DNA of 48,322 bases from Microcoleus sp. LEGE 07076 (lineage in GTDB: Bacteria; Cyanobacteriota; Cyanobacteriia; Cyanobacteriales; Microcoleaceae). Shown one piece after another: positions 8,867 to 18,479 of this stretch (the first letter of the stretch is position 1; the number at the start of each line of letters is the position of its first letter). The notes under the pieces are model-generated. The model saw nothing but the letters and a program-made list of their open reading frames with translations, had not been told where the DNA came from and ran no database searches. The stretch covers positions 1-48,322 of the forward strand of contig NZ_JADEWV010000023.1 in the NCBI RefSeq assembly GCF_015207455.1, read 5' to 3'. The position numbers and the translations under genes were made by a program.

Positions 8867-9874
8867 TCATTTTTTCAATTCACTGAGGTCGATTTGATTG
8901 GGACAAGTGTGTCCTCGTTCAAAATCGGTGATATTGCCGATCGTGGTTTCGGCGATATTTTTCAAGGCTTCCCGAGTAAAAAAAGCTTGATGTCCGGTAA
9001 TCAGGACGTTGGGGAATGTCAGCAAGCGCTGAAATACGTCGTCTTGAATCACCCGATCGGACAAATCCTCAAAAAACAGATCCGTCTCTTGTTCGTACAC
9101 ATCCAAGCCGAGGTGGCCAATTTTACCAGACTTCAGTCCTTTAGTAACAGCTTTAGTGTCAATCAACTGACCGCGGCTGGTGTTGATCAGCATGATCCCC
9201 GGTTTCATTTGCTCGATCGCCCCTGCATCGATCAAATGGTAAGTTTCCGGTATCAGCGGACAGTGGAGGCTGACAATATCAGAGGCGGCGAACAGTTCCT
9301 GAAGCGCCACATATTCCATACCTAGGGCTTGGCAATCCGGGTTTGGGGAAACATCGTATCCCAAGAGGCGACAGCCGAATCCGTGCAAAATTTGGGCAGT
9401 AATTGCGCCAATTCTGCCAGTTCCCACAATTCCCACCGTTTTACCGTGGAGGTCAAAACCCAACAAGCCGTCTAGGGAGAAATTGCCTTCGCGGACGCGG
9501 TTGTAGGCGCGGTGGATTTTGCGGTTGAGGGACAAAATCATGGCGACTGCGTGTTCGGCGACGGCGTAGGGAGAATAAGCGGGAACTCGCAGGAGAGTTA
9601 AGTCTAAATCGCGGGCTGTTTCTAAATCAACGTGATTGAATCCGGCCGATCGCAGCGCCAGCAAGCGCACTCCATTTTGGGCGATCGCCCGGAGCGTTGG
9701 AGCGTCCAAACAGTCGTTAACGAAGGCGCAGACGGCCGGAAATCCCGCAGATAACACGCTGGTTTCCAGGTTCAGACGCGGTTCAAAAAACACCAATTCG
9801 TGTTGGCCGCCGACATTGGCTGCTTCCAGAAAAGTGCGATCGTAGGATTTGGTGCTGAATACGGCTACCTTCAT
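8867..9874 (-). CDS. ldhA: D-lactate dehydrogenase-type 2-hydroxyacid dehydrogenase
   Basis: NAD-dependent D-2-hydroxyacid dehydrogenase, 335 residues from ATG 9874 ([12 protein letters not shown]). The N-terminal catalytic half has [13 protein letters not shown] and [16 protein letters not shown]. The Rossmann part has [18 protein letters not shown], then [28 protein letters not shown] (catalytic Arg) and GLDVYEQE (catalytic Glu). The last catalytic element [16 protein letters not shown] carries the active-site His. These match the LdhA/Ddh subgroup that reduces pyruvate to D-lactate in fermentation. An in-frame TTG at 9889 is less likely as a start. Substrate preference within the family is inferred. 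Confidence 0.88.
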   Translation of the reverse strand: MKVAVFSTKSYDRTFLEAANVGGQHELVFFEPRLNLETSVLSAGFPAVCAFVNDCLDAPTLRAIAQNGVRLLALRSAGFNHVDLETARDLDLTLLRVPAYSPYAVAEHAVAMILSLNRKIHRAYNRVREGNFSLDGLLGFDLHGKTVGIVGTGRIGAITAQILHGFGCRLLGYDVSPNPDCQALGMEYVALQELFAASDIVSLHCPLIPETYHLIDAGAIEQMKPGIMLINTSRGQLIDTKAVTKGLKSGKIGHLGLDVYEQETDLFFEDLSDRVIQDDVFQRLLTFPNVLITGHQAFFTREALKNIAETTIGNITDFERGHTCPNQIDLSELKK

Positions 9875-10111
9875 GATTTTTGCGGGCAAATCTTGTAATA
9901 GTGGGAAATTCTTTCCACATTAACTCTCTTTGCTTACCAGAACTCCATTGAAAAAAAAATAGTTTCCCTGAGAAATCTGGGGCTTGGCAAGAGAGCATCT
10001 CTGAATCAACCAGATTTTTAGGTTTTTGGCAAGTCCTGCTTTTTTAAATAAAACTTATTAGACTAGAGTAAAGCGCGATCGTTAATTGCTAAATTATCAC
10101 GAGAAACTCCG

Positions 10112-11116
10112 ATGCGACCACAACTAAAACGAATAATTTATCAAATCTTAGAAACCTCAGAAAGCACTAATTTATACAGTTTAGTAGATGACTTTGTGAT
10201 CACTTTTTTAATCCTGATCAACGTCGCAGCTTTTATTGCTTCTACTTCCCCCAGCTTTTCCCGAGAATACCAATCAATTCTGGAAAACATCGAAATTTTT
10301 TCATCGTTAGTATTTACAATAGAATATGCTTTGAGGCTGTGGGTGTGTACGATCGATCGCAGATACAGCCACCCGCTTCTGGGAAGATTGAGATACGCTC
10401 TGACACCGCTAGCTCTAATCGATTTAGTTTCAATCTTACCATTTTACGCCTTGCTATTATTTCCCACTTTAAGCTTTATTAATTTAATTAGCTTGCTGCG
10501 CTTGTTGCGCTTGCTGAAAATGAGCCGGTATTCAGACTCAGTGCGAACTCTGGGAGCAGTATTGTACGCTAAAAAAGAGGAGCTGCTCGCCACTGCATTT
10601 GCAGTTTTCATTTTGTTAATCTTTGCCTCTAGCATCATGTATTTTGTTGAATCCGAGGCACATCCCGAAGCTTTTGCGAGCATCCCCGATGCAATGTGGT
10701 GGGGAGTTGTTACATTAACTACTGTCGGTTACGGCGATATTTATCCGATCACTCCTTTAGGCAAATTTTTAGGAGCAATTTTAGCATTTTTGGGAATCGG
10801 AATTTTTGCGGTGCCGGCGGGGATAATTGCTTCGGGTTTTTCCGAGGAAGTGCAAAGGAAAAAGCAAGAAAAAATTGCAGCCAATTTAGAGCGATCTGCG
10901 AATTCTCAATCGGTAAAAATGCTGGCGGACATCGAAGTCGGTTTTGAACAGCAGCAAAGGGATCTCGCCCTTTACGTCGAAAGTTGCGCCGAATTGATGC
11001 AAATCTGCATCCAAACGGCAAAACAGAAGTTAGGAAGTCATATTGAAAATGAAGAAATCCTACGCGATTTAGCTATTCATCTGTACAACGAAGCCGTTCG
11101 CAAATTCGAGCTTTAA
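10112..11116 (+). CDS. voltage-gated (Kv-type) potassium channel subunit
   Basis: A 334-residue protein with six membrane segments. S1 is near residues 27-46, S2 near 62-79, S3 near 100-118, and S4 near 124-139 with regularly spaced Arg/Lys (LLRLLRLLKMSRY). S5 is near 158-178, the pore helix is WWGVVTLT, the selectivity filter is TVGYGD (204-209), and S6 is GAILAFLGIGIFAVPAGIIASGF. A basic, coiled cytosolic C-terminus of about 90 residues follows. The S4 charge pattern suggests true voltage sensing. It would form a tetrameric K+ channel, probably in the plasma membrane. Confidence 0.93.
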   Translation: MRPQLKRIIYQILETSESTNLYSLVDDFVITFLILINVAAFIASTSPSFSREYQSILENIEIFSSLVFTIEYALRLWVCTIDRRYSHPLLGRLRYALTPLALIDLVSILPFYALLLFPTLSFINLISLLRLLRLLKMSRYSDSVRTLGAVLYAKKEELLATAFAVFILLIFASSIMYFVESEAHPEAFASIPDAMWWGVVTLTTVGYGDIYPITPLGKFLGAILAFLGIGIFAVPAGIIASGFSEEVQRKKQEKIAANLERSANSQSVKMLADIEVGFEQQQRDLALYVESCAELMQICIQTAKQKLGSHIENEEILRDLAIHLYNEAVRKFEL

Positions 11117-11528
11117 TTGCAGCCTTCCACTAACCGCGTTGCTCTAATTAAACGTCAGACACGATCGCCCCTTTGATCCCCGCAGGCTTTAACAAGCCGG
11201 AAATCTCGGTATTCTATGCTCAAAATCACCTTAATTCTTTAAGATGCAGCTACACATGACTTTTCACAAGACTGCCATACAAAAAAAATATAAACTTTCT
11301 GTGTAGCTTCAATTTAAATAAATTTTCTAAGTAAGGATCAGAACAGCTAACTCAAGTATTCACTGTTAACTGGGAACCCTCAGAAGAGAAAAACCCGCAA
11401 GCAACTGTCACCGATTACCTGCGATCGCGCATTCGCCCTCAAAAAGTATACGATAATAGGTACGATCGCAGAAATAGGCGTTTGAGGCTGGAAAGGGTGC
11501 CGATTGTTGTTGCGGGAAAAGCACCACT
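11117..11528. other. 412-bp leader/promoter region before the sensor kinase-cyclase
   Basis: No gene seen. It contains two HIP1-type sites and, near the 3' end, AGTATACGATAATAGG, a possible -10 region with weak support. The long spacer suggests its own promoter for the large gene that follows. Confidence 0.35.
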
Positions 11529-14500
11529 ATGTTCTTGAAATCTTTGACAGATTCAATTTCCAAAATTTCGGGTAAAGTTCCTCTACGCACTGTTCTGGTT
11601 GTACCATTTGTACTTCAGATTGTCGGTGCAGTGGGAGTAGTCGGCTATCTGTCATTTAGAAACGGACAACAAGCCGTCAATGATGTTGCTTCGCAGTTGC
11701 GGCAAGAAATTAGCGATCGCATTAGCGATCGCCTCCAAGGATACATGGCCACTCCCCACAAACTCAATCAAGTCAAAGCTAATGCTTTTGAATTAGGCGA
11801 TCTTAACTTGCAGGAAATTCCCAGAATCCAGCGTCATTTGTGGAAACAAATGCACACTTTTGACACAGTAAGCGTTACATATATTGCTACTCCCGCCGGA
11901 GACTTTATTGCCGCCAGACGCACTAACGACGGCACTTTTTTATTGCAAGAAAGAACCGAACTTACAAACGGCGACATGAATTATTACGCTGCTAATAACC
12001 GTGGCGAACCCACTTCATTAGTTACAGTAAAACCCAAATACGACCCGCGACTCCGCCCCTGGTACACAGCAGCAGTCCAAGCCAGAACCACAACCTGGAG
12101 TCCAATTTATGCCGACTTTACTAGCAAAGAACTTGGCATTACCGCCACACAGCCGTTATACGATGAATCTGGCAAATTGCAGGTAGTTTTTGGCACAGAC
12201 TTACTTTTTACTCAAGTCAATCAATTTCTGCAAAGTCTCAAAATTGGCAAATCAGGACAGACTTTTATAATCGAGCGATCGGGCGATTTAGTTACAACAT
12301 CCACCTTTGATCCGGTATTTTCAGTTAAAGGTGACCAAACAGAAAGAATTAAAGCTATTGATAGCAAAAATAGTCTAATTAGTCTCACTACTAAATATCT
12401 GCAAAATAACTTTATCGATTTTTATAAAATTCAGCAAACTAAACAGCTTAACTTCGATATTAAAGGTCAACGACAATTCCTGCAAGTCACTCCTTTGCAA
12501 GACGATAAAGGTTTAGACTGGCTAATTGTAGTAGTCATCCCAGAGTCAGATTTCATGGAGCAAATCAACGCCAACAACCACACTACCATTTTGCTCTGTC
12601 TAACTGCATTGGGATTAGCAATAGTTATAGGATTGGCTACATCGAAATATATCGTCCAGCCGATTTCAAGCCTCAACTTTGCTGCTACTGCTTTTGCTAG
12701 AGGAGAATTTAACCAAATTGTCAACTTAGAGCGGGATGACGAACTAGGCGTACTCGCAAAAGCTTTTAATAGTATGGCAAATCAATTGCGATCGTCATTC
12801 AACGCCCTCGAAGCAAAAAATGTCGAATTGCAGCAACTAAATCAGCTCAAAGACGAATTTCTTGCCAATACTTCCCACGAACTTCGCACGCCTTTAAATG
12901 GGATTATCGGCATTGCAGAATCCCTAATTGACGGCGCTACCGGGCAATTACCAGAAAAAACAAATTCTAATTTAATCTTAATTATCTCATCCGGTAGAAG
13001 ACTATCTACCTTGATCAATGATATTCTGGATTTCTCCAAACTAAAGCACCAAACTCTTGAACTGCAAATCAAGCCCATAGGTTTGCGAGAAATAGCTGCT
13101 TTAGTTATGAATCTATCCCAGCCACTCATCGGCACAAAAGATTTACATTTGATTAATAATATTAGTCCCCAATTGCCTCTGGCTGCCGCCGATGAAAATC
13201 GCCTACAACAAATCCTTTATAACTTAATCGGCAACGCGATTAAGTTTACAGAAAGCGGTACTGTAGAAATTTCAGCTAAAGTAATTCAGAGCTCGGTATT
13301 AGTAGATACTGAAATATTAACAGCGAGTAATGAACTGTTAGCAATTACTGTGTCAGACACAGGCATCGGTATACCTGAAGATAAGTTAGATAAGATTTTT
13401 GAATCCTTTGAACAAGGAGACGGTTCGACTGCGAGAAATTATGGCGGAACAGGTTTAGGTTTGGCGGTAACAAAACAATTAGTAGAATTGCACGGCAGCA
13501 AAATCTGGGTTTCTTCAACTGTAGGTGGCGGTTCTAAGTTCACTTTCACCTTACCAATATCTCAGAGTCAGTTAGACTTTACAGAGCGTGAGTCATTTTC
13601 ACCAGAAGAAACTCAACAGTTAGTAACTCGTCCGCTGGCACAGTTAATTAGTGCTAATCCCTCAAAATTAACTGTTAAGGAACTTGGAGATAATCATCAG
13701 CTTAAAATCATGGTTGTCGATGATGAGCCAATCAACATACAGGTGATAATCAACAATCTTGCCCTAGAAAAATATACCATAATTAAAGCATCTAATGGCA
13801 TAGAAGCTATAGAAATGATCGAGCAAGGATTGAAGCCAGATTTGATTTTGCTGGATGTAATGATGCCGCGTATGACTGGCTATGAAGTTTGCCAAAAAGT
13901 GCGAGAAAGATTTGCAGCACTGGAAATGCCGATTGTGATGCTGACAGCTAAAAACCAAACAGAAGATTTGGTAGAAGGCTTTAATTTAGGAGCCAATGAT
14001 TATCTGACTAAACCTTTTGTCAAAAAAGAGTTATTGGCGCGGATAAAAACTCACATTCATCTGGCAAAACTCAATGCTGCCTACGGCAAATTCGTACCGC
14101 ATGAGTTTTTAAGGTTGCTGGGACAAGAAAGTATTATTGATGTCAAATTAGGGGATAACTTGCAAAGAGAGATGTCGGTAATGTTCTCTGATATTCGCTC
14201 TTTTACCAGTATTTCTGAACAAATGACACCGGAGGAAAATTTTGCTTTTATCAATAGCTATTTGGGGAGAGTTAGCCCGGTAATTAGAAAACATCACGGT
14301 TTTATTGATAAATATATTGGGGATGCTGTAATGGCACTATTTCCTGAATCTGCTGATGATGCTTTGCAAGCCGCTATTGAGATGCAGCAAGAAGTGATTG
14401 TTTTCAATCAGCACAGGCAAACAAACGGCTATCTGCCGATTACGATCGGGATTGGTTTGCATACTGGTAATTTAATGTTGGGTACGATCGGCGAAGAGCA

Positions 14501-14939
14501 GCGGATGGAAAGTACAGTGATTGCTGATGCTGTTAATTTAGCTTCTCGGCTGGAGGGTTTAACCAAGTTGTATGCTGCGGGAATTTTGATTAGCGATCGC
14601 ACTTTGCGGAATCTTGATGATTTAACTAAGTATAGCTATCGGTTTGTCGATCGAGTCAAGGTGAAAGGCAAAAATCAGCCCGTAGCCGTTTTTGAAGTCT
14701 ACGACGGAGATACTCAACCCCTGAAGCAATTAAAGAAACAAACTCAGACAAACTTTGAACAAGCCGTTGTAGTTTATCACCAACAAGATTTTGTGCAATC
14801 CCAGCAAATGTTTGAGGCAGTTTTGGCACTAAATCCTGTTGATAAAGCAGCAAAGTTATATTACGATCGCTGTGCAAAATATATCAAATATGGGCTTCCC
14901 GAAGGATGGACAGGGATCGAAGCAATGGATGAGAAATAA
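11529..14939 (+). CDS. transmembrane sensor histidine kinase / receiver / class III adenylate cyclase hybrid
   Basis: A 1136-residue protein. Order: membrane helix at about 20-43; periplasmic dCache-like sensor at about 45-340 (RLRPWYTAA, TTWSPIYADF); second helix at about 352-373; HAMP at about 374-428; HisKA with phospho-acceptor H450 (SHELRTPLNG); HATPase with N-box ENRLQQILYNLIGNA, DTGIGIP and GGTGLGLA; receiver at about 727-842 with D776 (LILLDVMMP) and Lys of YLTKPF; cyclase at about 880-1060. Cyclase metal Asp are D888 (MFSDIRSF) and D932 (YIGDAVM). K928 and D1000 fit adenine specificity, and N1003 and R1007 fit the transition-state pair. So it should be an active cAMP synthase, comparable to the CyaC class that links cAMP to motility in cyanobacteria. 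The C-terminal 70 residues look TPR-like. The ligand is unknown. Confidence 0.93.
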   Translation: MFLKSLTDSISKISGKVPLRTVLVVPFVLQIVGAVGVVGYLSFRNGQQAVNDVASQLRQEISDRISDRLQGYMATPHKLNQVKANAFELGDLNLQEIPRIQRHLWKQMHTFDTVSVTYIATPAGDFIAARRTNDGTFLLQERTELTNGDMNYYAANNRGEPTSLVTVKPKYDPRLRPWYTAAVQARTTTWSPIYADFTSKELGITATQPLYDESGKLQVVFGTDLLFTQVNQFLQSLKIGKSGQTFIIERSGDLVTTSTFDPVFSVKGDQTERIKAIDSKNSLISLTTKYLQNNFIDFYKIQQTKQLNFDIKGQRQFLQVTPLQDDKGLDWLIVVVIPESDFMEQINANNHTTILLCLTALGLAIVIGLATSKYIVQPISSLNFAATAFARGEFNQIVNLERDDELGVLAKAFNSMANQLRSSFNALEAKNVELQQLNQLKDEFLANTSHELRTPLNGIIGIAESLIDGATGQLPEKTNSNLILIISSGRRLSTLINDILDFSKLKHQTLELQIKPIGLREIAALVMNLSQPLIGTKDLHLINNISPQLPLAAADENRLQQILYNLIGNAIKFTESGTVEISAKVIQSSVLVDTEILTASNELLAITVSDTGIGIPEDKLDKIFESFEQGDGSTARNYGGTGLGLAVTKQLVELHGSKIWVSSTVGGGSKFTFTLPISQSQLDFTERESFSPEETQQLVTRPLAQLISANPSKLTVKELGDNHQLKIMVVDDEPINIQVIINNLALEKYTIIKASNGIEAIEMIEQGLKPDLILLDVMMPRMTGYEVCQKVRERFAALEMPIVMLTAKNQTEDLVEGFNLGANDYLTKPFVKKELLARIKTHIHLAKLNAAYGKFVPHEFLRLLGQESIIDVKLGDNLQREMSVMFSDIRSFTSISEQMTPEENFAFINSYLGRVSPVIRKHHGFIDKYIGDAVMALFPESADDALQAAIEMQQEVIVFNQHRQTNGYLPITIGIGLHTGNLMLGTIGEEQRMESTVIADAVNLASRLEGLTKLYAAGILISDRTLRNLDDLTKYSYRFVDRVKVKGKNQPVAVFEVYDGDTQPLKQLKKQTQTNFEQAVVVYHQQDFVQSQQMFEAVLALNPVDKAAKLYYDRCAKYIKYGLPEGWTGIEAMDEK

Positions 14940-14956
14940 TATAGAAGAAGGCAGAC

Positions 14957-15020
14957 GTAGGGTGCGTCGCCATGAATAATTATTGCTATAAACTGAGATT
15001 AAATGAGCGACGCACGTCAC
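14957..15020. repeat. 64-bp GTAGGGTGCGTCGC palindrome, copy 1
   Basis: Starts GTAGGGTGCGTCGC and carries the complementary GCGACGCAC near the right end. It has the same length and end sequences as the element at 15902-15965 and shares its ends with the hairpins of the 163-bp array near 1851. It lies about 100 bp past the stop of the Uma2 gene that follows on the minus strand. Confidence 0.85.
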
Positions 15021-15118
15021 ACTTATAGCGAGGGTAACTAACCCGGATTGGGTATAAAAAGAGAAAATTCAGGCTACTTTTGGTGGGTTAACGGGAATGT
15101 AGGCAAGCATAAATACAG

Positions 15119-15802
15119 TTACGATCGCCCGGCCAATTCTTGAATAAACGCCTGATGCGCGCCGTCAGCAATCCCTAGTTGCAGCACATTCAGCACTTCC
15201 ATCATACTGCCCTCCAACAACGCAGGCACTGCTAGCCACAACCCTGGAAAACTGCTGCTGCGGATAATGCCATCGGCATCAGGTTCAATTAACACAAATT
15301 CTTCGGCTTGCAATCTGAACCAACTCAAACGATTCTCAAAGGTTTGCCAAACCAAATACTCCTGCACTCCATTGCGGCGGTAGGCGTTTTTCTTTGCTCC
15401 TAAATCAATTGTGGCACTGCTAGTAGCAATTTCCGCTACAAGTTCTGGTGCTCCTTCAATGTAGCCATCATCACTGATAATAGAGGTGCCGCCAATTTGA
15501 ATTCGCAGCAGTGCATCTGGTTGGGGTTCATTGTCCAAATCCAGTCGCGTAGTCGTGTTGTCGGCGGCGCTAACACCCGGTGTGGCAGTCCGATACACCC
15601 CTAGCCAGGTAACTAAATCGGCATGAGGAACACCATGAAAAGCTCGTACAGGGGATGCCACGTAAACTACTCCTTCAATTAGTTCTGCTTTAAATTTCTC
15701 CGGTGTCGCTGCATAGCGACGTTCAAACTCAGCACGAGTCAGGCGATCGCCACTTTCCAAAGCTGGAACGGGTATGGAACGAGCAGACTGCTGCAACACC
15801 AT
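15119..15802 (-). CDS. Uma2-family (DUF820) PD-(D/E)XK nuclease-like protein
   Basis: A 227-residue protein with the complete Uma2 core: FKAELIEGVVYVASPV, the paired Asp in EPQPDALLRI, Glu in APELVAEIATSSATIDLG, Lys in KKNAYRRNGVQEYLVW, and WFRLQAEEFVLIEPD near the end. The family has a restriction-endonuclease fold and no settled function. ATG 15802 is the only good start. Both ends are bracketed by identical-length 64-bp palindromes, so it looks like a self-contained accessory module. Confidence 0.88.
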   Translation of the reverse strand: MVLQQSARSIPVPALESGDRLTRAEFERRYAATPEKFKAELIEGVVYVASPVRAFHGVPHADLVTWLGVYRTATPGVSAADNTTTRLDLDNEPQPDALLRIQIGGTSIISDDGYIEGAPELVAEIATSSATIDLGAKKNAYRRNGVQEYLVWQTFENRLSWFRLQAEEFVLIEPDADGIIRSSSFPGLWLAVPALLEGSMMEVLNVLQLGIADGAHQAFIQELAGRS

Positions 15803-15901
15803 AATCTACCTCTAAAACGTCAAATAAATAGTTTAATTATAGACTTTCTCAGGTACATTCAGTAACATGATGTGCGATGGTAATTGGTAATAGTTGTAGT
15901 T

Positions 15902-15965
15902 GTAGGGTGCGTCGCCACAAACCATCACAAACCTCAATTGACCATCTCACAGCGACGCACCTTAC
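15902..15965. repeat. 64-bp GTAGGGTGCGTCGC palindrome, copy 2
   Basis: GTAGGGTGCGTCGC on the left and GCGACGCACCTTAC on the right, complementary over the outer 14 bases with one mismatch. It lies about 100 bp upstream of the Uma2 start codon, in the same orientation as copy 1. Confidence 0.9.
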
Positions 15966-16036
15966 AGTTGACCTGTGACAGCGAGGTTTTTAGGGTGGGG
16001 ATTTAAACAGTGGACAGTTAACTGACAACTGATTCA

Positions 16037-16756
16037 TTACCAATCTGGTGGCAAATTGTAATATTCTAAGGTTGATTTATCTTTCATCAAATCTTGCGTT
16101 TGCTCATCTACCCGAATCTCACCATCCGCCAAAATTAACGCCCTTTGAGTCGTTTTCCCGATCCAATTCAAATCATGGGAGGCGATCAAAATTACCTCGA
16201 TCGGCAATTGTGACAAAACCTTAGCCAAATGCCTCCGCCACGACGGATCGAGTCCGTTAGTGGGCTCATCCAAAATTAAAATTGCCGGATCTAATGCTAA
16301 AATTGCTGCTAATGCTGCTAACCTTCTTTGACCCCCAGAAAGCTCGTGGGCTGAACGGTTGGCAAATTCGACTAAGCCAAATTCTGCTAAAAGAGACAAA
16401 GCTCGATCGCGCGCCACTCCCAGCGGCACCCCATAATTCCGCGGCCCGAACATCACATCCTCTAAAATAGTCGGCATAAATAGCTGATCGTTCGCATCTT
16501 GAAAGCAAAATCCAATCTGCCTCCTTACTTGCGATAAATTCGCCTCTTCCAGCTTGGTTCCCTGCACTTTGATTTCGCCGGAATGAGGCATTTTTAATCC
16601 GATTAAGTTTTCTAGCAAAGTGCTTTTACCAGCGCCAGTTAAACCCAGTAAAGCAACTCTTTCTCCAGGTTGTAAGGTGAATGAAATTCCTTGCAATACT
16701 GGTTTTTGCTGCGGGTATCCGAATACCAAGTCTTGTACTTCGATTGTTGGCTTCAT
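16037..16756 (-). CDS. cbiO: Ni/Co ECF transporter ATPase
   Basis: The ABC ATPase subunit that powers a group I ECF metal transporter. The Walker A motif is GLTGAGKST near residue 42. The Q-loop is FCFQDANDQLFMPTI, the signature motif is LSGGQRRLAAL, the Walker B motif is LILDEPTNGLD, and the switch His is in IASHDLNW. I chose ATG 16756 (MKPTIEV) over an in-frame TTG at 16771. It is the last gene of a three-gene minus-strand operon after cbiMN and cbiQ. Between it and cbiQ lie a heptamer tract and a purine-rich repeat (GCAGAGGGCGCAGAGGGCGC). Confidence 0.92.
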   Translation of the reverse strand: MKPTIEVQDLVFGYPQQKPVLQGISFTLQPGERVALLGLTGAGKSTLLENLIGLKMPHSGEIKVQGTKLEEANLSQVRRQIGFCFQDANDQLFMPTILEDVMFGPRNYGVPLGVARDRALSLLAEFGLVEFANRSAHELSGGQRRLAALAAILALDPAILILDEPTNGLDPSWRRHLAKVLSQLPIEVILIASHDLNWIGKTTQRALILADGEIRVDEQTQDLMKDKSTLEYYNLPPDW

Positions 16757-16884
16757 TTTGAGATTAGTCAATTTTTATTTGCCTTGATTTTAGGATGAGG
16801 ATTTTTTTACCGCAGAGGGCGCAGAGGGCGCAGAGAGGGGAGAAAAGAAGGGGAAGCTATAAGTAAAAAACATTTAAATCGTCA

Positions 16885-16911
16885 ACTACTGACTACTGAC
16901 TACTGACTACT
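16885..16911. repeat. heptanucleotide tandem repeat TGACTAC
   Basis: Three to four units of TGACTAC. The last unit contains the stop codon of cbiQ (read on the minus strand). Confidence 0.85.
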
Positions 16912-17560
16912 TAACATAAGAAGCTATTGTTAATCCGGTTGCGGTTAAAATTGCTACTGTCAGCCACATTCGCTGTTTTGGTGTCGATCGCGTGTCGGCG
17001 GGCAATGTTCCTTGATAGCCGCGAATTAGCATGGCTGCGTGTACTCTTTCTGCGCGATCGAGACTTCGCAAATAAAGCGCTCCTATCGTCGAAGCACTGA
17101 CGTAGCGCAGCCATCCTCCCTTACCAGATAAGCCTCGCAGTTGGGCGGATCTTTTCATGCGGTTGACTTCAGCCAGCAGGATTTCTAAGTATTGTCCTGC
17201 TAAAAGAACAATCTCTTGCAAACCTGCTGGTAGGGGCAATCCTTTGAGGGCGATTCCGAAACTGTGGGGCGGCAAAGTTAGCAGAAAACTGTTCATGATT
17301 AGCAGGCAGATTAGGGAACGCAACAACAAAAAACTCGCTCGTTCCCAACCTTGTGGCAACACTAACAATGACAGAAAAATTAATTCTGCTCCTAACATTT
17401 GTACCAGGGTTCGCAGCGGTGCTCTCAGCCACAATGACCACAAAAGTGCGATCGCACCATAAATCCCCAGCCACAGCCAAGCGCCTGTCTTCATAAAACC
17501 AAGCCCAATCACAATTATCAGAGACAGTCGCAATCGAAAAGGTATCGAGAGTTTAAGCAT
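16907..17560 (-). CDS. cbiQ: Ni/Co ECF transporter transmembrane T component
   Basis: The 217-residue T component couples the ATPase to the metal-binding S component. It has about five hydrophobic helices (LSLIIVIGLGFMKTGAWLWL, LIFLSLLVLPQGW, LLRSLICLLIMNSFLLTL). The cytosolic coupling helices contain the conserved RSAQLRGL and AMLIRGYQG arginine motifs that contact the ATPase. The start overlaps the end of cbiMN by 8 bp, which implies translational coupling. Confidence 0.92.
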   Translation of the reverse strand: MLKLSIPFRLRLSLIIVIGLGFMKTGAWLWLGIYGAIALLWSLWLRAPLRTLVQMLGAELIFLSLLVLPQGWERASFLLLRSLICLLIMNSFLLTLPPHSFGIALKGLPLPAGLQEIVLLAGQYLEILLAEVNRMKRSAQLRGLSGKGGWLRYVSASTIGALYLRSLDRAERVHAAMLIRGYQGTLPADTRSTPKQRMWLTVAILTATGLTIASYVK

Positions 17561-18479
17561 CTTTGGGTTTCACCAATTGAGCAATACCAAATGCCGCGCC
17601 GAAGCAGATTGCCGAACCCACAACTCCAGCAATGCTGGTACCAATCGGCTGTGCTTCTAATCCTTTAATTGTGTAATCTGCCAAAGGAGTCGGATTTTCG
17701 ATCGCCACCGCTTCTTTATCTTTAAAGCCATAATTTTCTGCTACCGCTTCTAACCCGTCGGGCCAACTTGAAGCGAACAGCGAAAGCACTCCAGAAATTA
17801 ATAAAATCCCGATTACTGGCACTACCCATTTTTGCAATTGCGGCTGTTCTCCTGGTAACAAATCCGGCCGCACTTTGACGAGATAAGTTAAAACTGCGCC
17901 TGTAATTACCCCTTCGCCAATGCCAATTAAAATATGTACGCCTACCATTGCGGGCAATGCCATATTCAGCGCTACAGTACCAGAAATTGCCAGTTCGATC
18001 GCCACACAAATAGAAGCAGCAACAACGCTGAGCGCGCCTGCAATCCCCGCAGCTAGCGGCAAACGGTTTCTGGAACCTCCCAACAGTTGCTGCAACGGCT
18101 GCAACAGCCACCAGCCCACCCAAATGCCGACTAGCCCCATGTTAAAAATATTGGCTCCCAGGGCGGTGATGCCCCCGTCTGCAAACAACACGCTTTGAAT
18201 GATAAAAACCGTGCTCATTGCCAGAGTTGCTGCCCAAGGGCTCCCCAAAACTACAGATGCCAGCGCCCCTCCCAACAAGTGCCCGCTTGTGCCGCCGGCT
18301 ACGGGAAAGTTGATCATCTGGGCTGCAAACACGAAAGCTGTGGTTAAGCCCATGATTGGGGCTTGCCGCAATCCAAGACTGGCGCGGGTTTTATTTAGGG
18401 CAACCGCAATTACTGCTGCGCTTGCTATGCCGGTGGCAATCGCTACGGGCGGTGAAAGAAAACCATCAGGTATGTGCAT
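17553..18479 (-). CDS. cbiM: Ni/Co ECF transporter S component, CbiM-CbiN fusion
   Basis: A 308-residue protein. It starts MHIPDGFLSP, whose N-terminal Met-His segment coordinates Ni2+ or Co2+ after removal of nothing (no signal peptide). The CbiM core of several helices runs to about residue 215, followed by a CbiN-type part with WPDGLEAVAENYGF (the PDGLE motif) and a final membrane helix IAGVVGSAICFGAAFGIAQL. The fused form corresponds to NikMN/CbiMN. Sequence alone does not separate Ni from Co. No hydrogenase, urease or cobalamin gene is nearby to decide. Confidence 0.92.
   Translation of the reverse strand: MHIPDGFLSPPVAIATGIASAAVIAVALNKTRASLGLRQAPIMGLTTAFVFAAQMINFPVAGGTSGHLLGGALASVVLGSPWAATLAMSTVFIIQSVLFADGGITALGANIFNMGLVGIWVGWWLLQPLQQLLGGSRNRLPLAAGIAGALSVVAASICVAIELAISGTVALNMALPAMVGVHILIGIGEGVITGAVLTYLVKVRPDLLPGEQPQLQKWVVPVIGILLISGVLSLFASSWPDGLEAVAENYGFKDKEAVAIENPTPLADYTIKGLEAQPIGTSIAGVVGSAICFGAAFGIAQLVKPKDA

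Noticed and set aside
8837..9325. 162-codon plus-strand open frame
   Set aside because: It lies antisense to the well-supported D-lactate dehydrogenase gene.
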